Source: JBCBEX01 sp039027055 (GTDB lineage Bacteria > Bacteroidota > Rhodothermia > Rhodothermales > Rubricoccaceae). From it: a stretch of 16,869 nucleotides of DNA. Under the pieces are notes generated by a model. That model worked only from the letters and a program-made list of their open reading frames with translations, did no database searches and was not told the DNA's origin. The position numbers and the translations under genes were made by a program. Where the stretch lies: contig JBCCLD010000049.1 in assembly GCA_039027055.1 (NCBI GenBank), positions 1 to 16,869 on the forward strand, read 5' to 3'. Positions 6,769 through 12,996 of the stretch are shown piece after piece (positions within the stretch are counted from its first letter, which is position 1; each line of letters opens with the position of its first letter).

Positions 6769-9700
6769 CTACGGAAACTTCTTCCGGTCGCGCGAGGGCG
6801 GCGTCGGGCCGGGGGTGACGGTGAGCGTCTGCGACGCCGAGGCCCCGTTCTGGCGGAGCGTTAGCGTGTAGGTGCCCGGCGTGAGGTAGAACTGCTCGTC
6901 GTCGGCCGCCTCGTGATCGTCGGTGAGCGCCATGTCGGCGGTGAGGTCATAGGCGAAGACGTTGAGCCCAAGCACGGGATCGAGGTTGACGGTGCGGATG
7001 GTTTCCACCGTGCCGGTCGAGTCCTCCCGGGTGACTTCGAGCGTCGCGTCGCCGTCGGCCTGGAGCCAGGCGACGAGGTCGAGGTCGGGCGTAGTGACGT
7101 CGTTCCAGCGCCAGCCTTGGCGGCCCCACGCGCCGGAGTGACGCATGTCGTCGGCGGCGAACAAATGCACCGGCTCGGCGCGAACCTCGGCGGTGAGTTG
7201 CTGGAGGTGGGCGACGTTCGCGCGGTAGATCGAGCGGCCGTGCGTGCCCACGAGGAGGTCGTGCGCGGCGTGGTGGTAAGCGAGGTCGTGGACCGGCGCG
7301 TTCGGCATCGCGGCGTCCGTGCCGGTCGCCATGAGCGCCATGAACGACTGACCGCGGTCGAGGCTGACGTAGAGCCCGTGGTCGGTGCCGACGTAGAGCA
7401 GGTCGGCGTTCTCGCGGTCCTCCATCACCACGTTGACCGGCTCGTTCGGCAAACCGCCCTCCGTGCCCATCGCACCGAGTTGCGTCCACGACTGGCCGTA
7501 GTCCTCGGTCACAAACACGAGCGGCGTGAAATTGTCGAAGCGGTAGCCGTTGAGCGACACGTAGGCGCGGCCCGCCTCGTGGTGACTTGCTTCGACGCGG
7601 CTCACCCAGAAATCGCGCGTCGCAGCCGGGAGGTTGGCCCCGGCGTTCGTCCAGGAAGTACCGCCGTCGCGGGTGACGTGGAGGCTGCCGTCGTCGGCCC
7701 CCGCCCAGAGCAGGCCGAACTGCAGCGGCGACTCGTCGAGGCTCGTGAGCGTGCCGTAGGGCACATCGCCGGGGAGGCCGCCCTTGGTGAGGTCGCCCGA
7801 GAGCGCGGTCCACGTCTCGCCGCGGTCCATCGAGCGGTGCAGCTTGTTCGAGCCGAGGTAGAGGATGTCGGGGTTGAAGCGCGAGAGGTGGATCGGCGTC
7901 TGCCAGTTGAAGCGCAGCGGGCGCTCGCCGAGGTCGTGGCGCGGCGTGATGCGCGTGCGGTCGAAGCCGCCGCCGTCGCGGCGCTCGATGCGGTAGTAGT
8001 TGCCGAACTGGAAGCCCGTGTAGATCCGCTCATTCGTCCGGGGATCGACCTGGATCTGCATCCCGTCGCCGCCCATGATCCGTTCGTAGGGGTACTGCCC
8101 CTCGGCCCGCCAGCCCGGCGACTCCTCGTAGGTGTGCGGCCCGCGCCAGACGCCGTTGTCCTGGAGGCCGCCGTAGACGCGGTACGTATCCGCGCTGTCC
8201 ACGGCGACGGTGTAGAACTGGCCGACCGGCGGGATGTTGAGCTTGAACCAGCTCTCGGCGTCGTCGTAGCTGATGTTCAGCCCGCCGTCGTTGCCGTTGA
8301 TGAGGTGGCCGGGGCGGTCGGGGTTGACCCACAGCGCGTGGTGGTCGACGTGCACGTGGTCGGCGTCGTTGCTCGCCCACGTTGCGCCGCCGTCGGTGGA
8401 GCCGATGAGCGGGACGCCGAGGAGGTAGAGCCGGTCCACGTCGTGCGGGCTGACGCGGATTTCGCCGAAGTAGTAGCCGTAGCTGAACACAAAGTCGTCG
8501 ATGAAGCCGTCGTGCGTCTTGCGCCACGACTGGCCGCCGTCGTCGGAGCGGTAGACTTCGCCGCCGATGACGGGCGTGTCGAACAGCTCGCGGTTGGCGT
8601 CTTCGAGATACGCGACGAGGTCGGCCGGGGCGAGCGTGTTGTCCTCGACCATTGCCTGGACCGACGCGGCGGAGTAGTTGAGCGGGAAGCCGTTGTTGTC
8701 GAGGAACGCGTTGACCGACTTCTCGGAGAGCGCGAGGAAGGCGTCGCGGCTCATCGTGCTGAGTTCGTCGCGCGTCGGCGGGGCGTCGGGGCCGGTCTCT
8801 TCGTCGTCCTCGTCCTCTTCAGGGCGGCGGTCCTGGTTGTCGAGGAAGGCGTAGAGCGTCTGCCCCGCGCCGAAGCCCGCGTCGCCGGGGAAGAGGGCGA
8901 GGCCGATGCGCCCCACGCCCGCGCCCGTCGGGAAGCCCGAGTCCTCGGTCGAGAGCTGCGCCCACGAGTCGCCGCCGTCGGTCGATTTGTAGATCGCCGA
9001 GCCGGGGCCGCCCTCCACGAAGTTCCACGCGACGCGGCTGCGGTCCCACGAGGTCGCGTAGAGCACGTCGGCGTCGGTCGGGTCGATCACGAGGTCGATC
9101 ACGCCCGTCGAGTCGTTCACAAACAGCGTCTTGGTCCACGACTGCCCGCCGTCGGTGGTCTTGAAGACACCGCGCTCGTCGTTGGGCGAGTAGAGGTGCC
9201 CGATGGCCGCGACCCACGCGGTTTCGGCGTCGTCCGGGTGGAGCACGATGCGGCCGATGTGGTGCGTCTCGCCGAGGCCGAGGTGCGTCCAGGTGTCGCC
9301 GCCGTCCATCGACTTGTAGACCCCGGTGCCCGCGTAGGACGAGCGGCTGGAGTTGTTCTCGCCCGTCCCGACCCACACGACCGGTGCCGCGTCGTCGTCC
9401 ACGGACGCCGGCCAGCGCACGGCGATGTCGCCGATGGTCATAACGGGGAGGTCGTCGAACTTCGGCGTGAACGCGCCGCCGTTGGAGGCCGTGTGCCAGA
9501 GGCCGCCCGAGGCGTAGGAGACGAAGAAGTGCGTCGGGTCGGCGGGCCACACGTCGAGGTCGGTCACGCGCCCGCTCATCACCGTCGGGCCGATGTTCTC
9601 GATGGGCAGGCCGCTCACCACCGACGCCGCCATGAGCCGCTGCCGCTGCGCGAACCCCGCGAGGCGCTCCTCGACGGGCATGTACGCCACCTCGGGCGCC

Positions 9701-9849
9701 ACGAGCCGCATCCCGGTGGGTGACCGCTCGGTCTCTACAGACGACGGGGCCTGGGCCGGTGCAGACGGTGCCGTGGGCTGTGCAAAGGTGTCCGGCGCGG
9801 CGAGAAGAACACCGGCGAGGAGGGTGAGGAGGAGGACGAAGCGGACCAT
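6769..9849 (-). CDS. Secreted BNR/Asp-box (VPS10/sortilin-like) beta-propeller protein
   Basis: A 1026-residue exported protein from the ATG at 9849. The frame continues 85 codons upstream, but that part is Arg/Ser-rich and overlaps the divergent DUF1232 gene, whereas 9849 gives a clean signal peptide (VRFVLLLTLLAGVLLAAPDTFA then Q). Nine Asp-box-like motifs of the S-x-D-x-G-x-x-W type are visible, for example YKSMDGGDTW near 180, FKTTDGGQSW near 232, YKSTDGGDSW near 290, YRSDDGGQSW near 435, GSTDGGATW near 485, HRSMDRGETW near 675, HVTRDGGTSW near 728, VTEDYGQSW near 784 and SLDRGQSF near 830. These mark propeller blades as in sortilin/VPS10 and sialidase folds. A non-propeller insertion at about 341-425 starts with an acidic run. 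The end (residues about 985-1015) resembles a small beta domain, and no T9SS tail is present. Such proteins are often annotated as glycosyl hydrolases, but I see no catalytic signature. Its role is unknown; ligand or peptide binding at the cell surface is inferred. Confidence 0.9.
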   Translation of the reverse strand: MVRFVLLLTLLAGVLLAAPDTFAQPTAPSAPAQAPSSVETERSPTGMRLVAPEVAYMPVEERLAGFAQRQRLMAASVVSGLPIENIGPTVMSGRVTDLDVWPADPTHFFVSYASGGLWHTASNGGAFTPKFDDLPVMTIGDIAVRWPASVDDDAAPVVWVGTGENNSSRSSYAGTGVYKSMDGGDTWTHLGLGETHHIGRIVLHPDDAETAWVAAIGHLYSPNDERGVFKTTDGGQSWTKTLFVNDSTGVIDLVIDPTDADVLYATSWDRSRVAWNFVEGGPGSAIYKSTDGGDSWAQLSTEDSGFPTGAGVGRIGLALFPGDAGFGAGQTLYAFLDNQDRRPEEDEDDEETGPDAPPTRDELSTMSRDAFLALSEKSVNAFLDNNGFPLNYSAASVQAMVEDNTLAPADLVAYLEDANRELFDTPVIGGEVYRSDDGGQSWRKTHDGFIDDFVFSYGYYFGEIRVSPHDVDRLYLLGVPLIGSTDGGATWASNDADHVHVDHHALWVNPDRPGHLINGNDGGLNISYDDAESWFKLNIPPVGQFYTVAVDSADTYRVYGGLQDNGVWRGPHTYEESPGWRAEGQYPYERIMGGDGMQIQVDPRTNERIYTGFQFGNYYRIERRDGGGFDRTRITPRHDLGERPLRFNWQTPIHLSRFNPDILYLGSNKLHRSMDRGETWTALSGDLTKGGLPGDVPYGTLTSLDESPLQFGLLWAGADDGSLHVTRDGGTSWTNAGANLPAATRDFWVSRVEASHHEAGRAYVSLNGYRFDNFTPLVFVTEDYGQSWTQLGAMGTEGGLPNEPVNVVMEDRENADLLYVGTDHGLYVSLDRGQSFMALMATGTDAAMPNAPVHDLAYHHAAHDLLVGTHGRSIYRANVAHLQQLTAEVRAEPVHLFAADDMRHSGAWGRQGWRWNDVTTPDLDLVAWLQADGDATLEVTREDSTGTVETIRTVNLDPVLGLNVFAYDLTADMALTDDHEAADDEQFYLTPGTYTLTLRQNGASASQTLTVTPGPTPPSRDRKKFP

Positions 9850-9883
9850 CGGAGCGAGGGTGTAGGTTCTACTCAGGGGTGGA

Positions 9884-9891
9884 CGAACATA
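9884..9891 (-). promoter_or_regulatory. Candidate -7 promoter element of the BNR protein gene
   Basis: The minus strand reads TATGTTCG about 35 bases upstream of the ATG, one base from the Bacteroidota TAnnTTTG consensus and the same form as upstream of the symporter. A -33 TTG was not found. Confidence 0.35.
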
Positions 9892-9931
9892 CCACGCCGC
9901 CCGCCCTGCTGTACCGCCGCCCGCTCCCGCC

Positions 9932-10429
9932 ATGCCCACGATTCGCACGCGCCTCCGCGACCGCTTCCGCCGCACCGGTTCGACCGCGCCTGACCGCAAC
10001 GCGGTCGAGCGAGACGCACCCCGCCTCGTAGCCTCGGTGCGCGACGAAGCCGAGGCCATCGCGCAGGACGAATCGAAGATGCAGGCGCTCCTCAGCCGCG
10101 CCATTGGGAAGCTGCGCGCACGCCGGGCCGACCTCGGCGGGCTGCGCGACGAGTTGCCGGTGCTGCTGCGCTTCCTACGCGCGTGGGTGCAAGGCGACTA
10201 CCGGCGCGTGCCGTGGCGGACGCTCACGCTCGTCGTGGCGGGCCTCGTCTACTTCGTCGCCCCCGTGGACCTGCTGCCCGACGTGCTAGCGGGCATCGGC
10301 TTCATCGACGACGCGGCCGTGATCGCCTACGTGCTCAAGACGATCCGGGGCGACCTCGAGCGCTTCGAGGTGTGGGAGCGCAAGGAGGAGCGCCGCCTCG
10401 AACGCCGTCAGCGCCGGTTGCTGCGGTAG
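9932..10429 (+). CDS. DUF1232 (YkvA-type) membrane-associated protein
   Basis: A 165-residue protein divergent from the BNR gene with 82 bp between start codons. The DUF1232 core is recognisable at about residues 96-132: VAGLVYFVAPVDLLPDVLAG followed by IGFIDDAAVIAYVLK, with the hallmark Y-x-x-x-P-x-D-L-x-P-D and DD pair. The N-terminal 90 residues are charged and likely helical (SVRDEAEAIAQDESKMQALL), and the C-terminus is a highly basic, probably coiled-coil tail (WERKEERRLERRQRRLLR). The family is widespread and of unknown biochemical function. The ATG at 9932 gives the usual length. The hydrophobic core is short, so association with the membrane is uncertain. Confidence 0.88.
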   Translation: MPTIRTRLRDRFRRTGSTAPDRNAVERDAPRLVASVRDEAEAIAQDESKMQALLSRAIGKLRARRADLGGLRDELPVLLRFLRAWVQGDYRRVPWRTLTLVVAGLVYFVAPVDLLPDVLAGIGFIDDAAVIAYVLKTIRGDLERFEVWERKEERRLERRQRRLLR

Positions 10430-10430
10430 T

Positions 10431-10459
10431 GGGTCTGAAGGTCGAGGGTCGAGGGTGCC
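10431..10459 (+). repeat. Degenerate heptanucleotide array after the DUF1232 gene
   Basis: GGGTCTG, one extra A, then AGGTCGA, GGGTCGA, GGGTGCC lie in near-perfect 7-base register, beginning one base after the DUF1232 stop codon. The unit is that of the arrays at 6357-6391 and 6739-6766. Confidence 0.5.
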
Positions 10460-10495
10460 CTGCTTCACCGTAGGACCGTTCTTGAGCAGGGTGCC
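10454..10495. repeat. Inverted repeat downstream of the DUF1232 gene
   Basis: GGTGCCCTGCT (10454-10464) and AGCAGGGTGCC (10485-10495) can form an 11-bp stem including two G-U pairs around a 20-base loop. A T-rich run (CCTTTTCC) follows several bases later, so it could act as a weak terminator, but the large loop and poor T tract leave this open. Confidence 0.4.
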
Positions 10496-10606
10496 ACGCG
10501 CCACCTTTTCCTACTTCCACCGTCGCACTTCCAACCTCCTACGTGGCCTCGGCATCGTCTTTGCCGCTCGCGCGGGCGTCCCGTTTTGCTGCCTCCGACC
10601 GCGCCG

Positions 10607-12379
10607 ATGCTCCCCGCTGCCCTCGCCGACTCCCGCGCCGCTGCCCACACCGCCCTCGTCGACATCGTGGACGGTGACCTCGCGTTCGTGGAGGCGGGTG
10701 AGCGCGCGGCCCAGGCGCTCGACGTGCCGCAGGACCGCCTCGCCGGGCGCTCAGCGCGCGCCCTAGGCATCCAGTCCACGGCCCGGACCCAGTGGATGGA
10801 GACGTTGCTCGATGCCCAGCAAGATGGTGGCTTCGCGCAGGTCGCGCTGGTGCACGACACGGCGCGCGAGAGCCGCCACCTCGTCCTCACCGCGGCCCCG
10901 CTACCCGACGCGCCCGACCGCTTCGCGTGCGTGATCGAGGACGCCACGCAGCCGTGGCGGGCCTTCGACGCCCTAGCGCACGGCGGGCCTGCTCTCGACG
11001 CGCTGACGGCGCTCGACGGCGGCGCCGCGCTCACCTACGGCCCCGACCTCGTCGTGGTGGCGCACGGGGGTGTACTTCCCAGCGGCCTCGTCCCCAAAGA
11101 GGACGGCGTGGCCCTGTCACTCGTGGGGTTATCGCTCTACGACCTATTCCCGAAGCCCACCGCCGACGCCCTGGCGCTGGCCCTGCTGGCTCCGAGCGAT
11201 GCCCCCGCTGCACCCCTCGCGTTGCCGGACGGCGCGCACGACGTTCGTGCCCGGGCCGTCAGCGATGCGCGCGGATGGCCTGTGGCGGGTATCGCCCTGA
11301 TCCGCCCCCTGGAGGACGCTCCAGTGGCTCCCCTCGTCACGGCAGAGCAGATCGAGCGCGATGCGATCGTGGAGGTGGGCTACACCCGCCTACGCGCCGA
11401 GGTGCAGACGCTGCTGGACACGCTCGACGAGACATTTTCGTCCGCGCCCTCGGCACAGCCGCTCCGACTCGCGGGCCGCGTGCTCCTCGACACGTTGGAG
11501 ACGATGGGGTTCTCGACCGACGTGCTGACCACGGTCGTAGCGCCGAGGCCTATGCGGTTGGACGCGCTCCTACAGGGGCTCCGCGCGCACCTGGAGGCTA
11601 TGACTCAAGCCAAGGGACTCGACCTGTTTCTCTTCGTCCCCGACCAGCCCGTGTGGGCCCTCGGCCAGCGGGCCCACTTCGCGCAGGCGCTGCTGGGCGC
11701 GGTTCGCTACGCGCTCACCACGACGCCGCGCGGGGCCATCCGGCTGGCGCTGCGGGAGGAAGACAACCGCATTGCTGTGCAAGTCGCGGACACGGGCAGC
11801 GGCCTCCCGCCCGCCGTCCATCGTGGGATCTTCGAAGCCGCCTCACTCGACGGCCTGGGAGCGGACGCCCTCGACCTATATGCGGCGCGGCTGCTTACCG
11901 AGTCGATGGGGGGCACCGTCACCGTACGCTCGGAGGCGCAGCGTGGCACTCTGCTCACCTTCACGCTCCCCTCGTGCCCGCCGCCCCAGACCGACGACGC
12001 GGAGCACCACCCCACTGCCGTGCTGGTGGAGGCGGACCCCGACACCCGGGCTCTCCTCGACCTGTTCCTGCGCGAGACCTGGCAGACCGTCCCGGTCGCG
12101 TCGCTCGACGAGGCCTTTGCCCATGCGGAAGCACACGTTGACGGCGCTCCGGTGGACACGCTCCTGCTGGACCTCAGCGGTGCGCCTGGGGAAGCCGAAG
12201 AGGCGATCCGCCGCCTCCGAGGAGCGCCGCTGTTTGACGCGGCTTTTGTGGTGGCCCTCGTCGCCTCGACGCTCCCCGAGGAGCGCGACCGACACCTCCG
12301 ACTCGGCTACGACGCCGTGTTGCCGAAGCCCTTCGCACGGCAGGCGCTCTTGCAGGTACTCGCGCCGATCAGCCGGTAG
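10607..12379 (+). CDS. Degenerate hybrid sensor kinase with C-terminal receiver domain
   Basis: A 590-residue cytoplasmic protein from the ATG at 10607 (a TTG seven codons upstream is possible). Residues about 10-240 look like two PAS-like sensing modules without strong motifs. A predicted helical region at about 245-290 stands where a DHp domain would be, but has no H-box histidine. The ATPase-like domain (about 320-470) has a good order of elements: N-box-like HFAQALLGAVRYAL at 357-370, D395-TGSG, and GLGADALDLYAARLLTESMGG followed by RGTLLTFTLP. However, the two N-box asparagines are replaced (G364 and Y368), including the Mg-binding position. The receiver (about 475-585) keeps the phospho-accepting Asp (D522) and Lys (K574), but its acidic pair reads EA and the conserved Thr/Ser position is Val (ALVAST). 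It is likely a non-catalytic signalling or scaffold protein. No DNA-binding output is present, and no cognate partner lies beside it. Confidence 0.8.
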   Translation: MLPAALADSRAAAHTALVDIVDGDLAFVEAGERAAQALDVPQDRLAGRSARALGIQSTARTQWMETLLDAQQDGGFAQVALVHDTARESRHLVLTAAPLPDAPDRFACVIEDATQPWRAFDALAHGGPALDALTALDGGAALTYGPDLVVVAHGGVLPSGLVPKEDGVALSLVGLSLYDLFPKPTADALALALLAPSDAPAAPLALPDGAHDVRARAVSDARGWPVAGIALIRPLEDAPVAPLVTAEQIERDAIVEVGYTRLRAEVQTLLDTLDETFSSAPSAQPLRLAGRVLLDTLETMGFSTDVLTTVVAPRPMRLDALLQGLRAHLEAMTQAKGLDLFLFVPDQPVWALGQRAHFAQALLGAVRYALTTTPRGAIRLALREEDNRIAVQVADTGSGLPPAVHRGIFEAASLDGLGADALDLYAARLLTESMGGTVTVRSEAQRGTLLTFTLPSCPPPQTDDAEHHPTAVLVEADPDTRALLDLFLRETWQTVPVASLDEAFAHAEAHVDGAPVDTLLLDLSGAPGEAEEAIRRLRGAPLFDAAFVVALVASTLPEERDRHLRLGYDAVLPKPFARQALLQVLAPISR

Positions 12380-12426
12380 ATGGCGCGGCGAGGACCGGCG
12401 CGAATACGACGATGGGACGCTTGTCA

Positions 12427-12609
12427 GAGCCTATCTGTGAAGTTGGAGCAAAGGCGAAAACGAGCGCAAAACGGGTAGACAAGGCGCGCGAAGCAGGCGA
12501 CGCCCCCGGATCGGAGTCCGGGGCAGGCTCCGCATCGGCGATGCAGCTCTAGCGCAGTCTGTGTGTTGCAGCCGTTTGCAGCCCGCCATCCCACTTCACA
12601 AAGAGGCTC
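12427..12609. mobile_element. 183-bp MITE-like element with IS5-type ends
   Basis: The ends are inverted repeats: GAGCCTATCTGTGAAGTTGG at 12427-12446 and, on the other strand, GAGCCTCTTTGTGAAGTGGG from 12609 to 12590, matching at 17 of 20 positions. TCA flanks both sides (12424-12426 and 12610-12612), a 3-bp TNA duplication as made by the IS1031 group of the IS5 family, whose ends also begin with GAG. No transposase is encoded. The interior holds perfect hairpins CCCCGGA/TCCGGGG (12504-12523) and GCATCG/CGATGC (12532-12544). The non-autonomous nature and family are inferred; a full-length relative elsewhere in the genome would be needed for mobility. Confidence 0.75.
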
Positions 12610-12948
12610 TCAGCTGGACTTTGGCCATGTCAATGCGGAGAAAAGGGCGCCATACGCGCTGGAATCGCCTCGTTGGATATGTCCATGTCTGGGGTTGCGG
12701 GGGCGACATGCAATAATCCTGAGGGCATGAGGGCACCAGGACGCTGTGAGCAGGAATCGAAGGTTCGGCTCGGTCAAAGGGCCAACGTCGAGCTCAGAGC
12801 AGACAACCAGAGGAGGTTCGCAGGTCGTGGGGATGCAGCGCCGCGCTGTGCCATGTTCACGCACGGACGTTTTGACCGTTTGATGGTGAGCCTAGGGGTT
12901 TCTACTGGCTAGTATTTCCTAGGGAATAGCGTACCTTGAGTGGTTCCT

Positions 12949-12968
12949 ACCGCCAGAGAGTTGGCGGT
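12949..12968 (+). promoter_or_regulatory. Hairpin in the presumed 5' leader of the first metalloprotease
   Basis: ACCGCCA and TGGCGGT form a perfect 7-bp stem with the loop GAGAGT, between the promoter-like TACCTTGA (12932-12939) and the ATG at 12997. It could stabilise or regulate the mRNA, or serve as an operator. Only the structure is seen. Confidence 0.4.
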
Positions 12969-12996
12969 CTTCGTGTCCCCTTGCCCCTTCCACCTT

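Larger units (their letters stand above)
12380..12996. other. Gene-poor region with a MITE-like element and protease promoter
   Basis: This 617-bp region has lower GC than the genes around it. It contains a 183-bp inverted-repeat element with TCA direct repeats, about 320 bp of sequence without a believable reading frame (frames of about 80 codons on both strands lack any protein-like pattern), and the leader of the first metalloprotease. Two CCTAGGG words at 12891 and 12918, each containing the palindrome CCTAGG, stand 27 bp apart upstream of a TACCTTGA promoter-like core at 12932-12939. Confidence 0.6.

Noticed and set aside
6913..9723. A 936-codon open frame on the plus strand opposite the BNR protein gene.
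   Set aside because: Its translation is Val/Arg/Glu-rich low-complexity sequence typical of the antisense of GC-rich genes, while the minus strand encodes a signal peptide and nine Asp-box motifs.
6769..9849. Sialidase or other glycoside hydrolase function for the Asp-box protein.
   Set aside because: Asp-boxes mark a propeller fold only; I found no sialidase Arg triad context or other catalytic signature.
9850..10104. 85-codon extension of the BNR protein upstream of its signal peptide.
   Set aside because: It would place the signal peptide internally and overlaps the start of the divergent DUF1232 gene.
12673..12912. A 79-codon plus-strand frame (and an 84-codon minus-strand frame over the same DNA) between the MITE and the protease.
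   Set aside because: Neither shows a ribosome-site-like context, protein-like composition or a recognisable motif, and they overlap each other.
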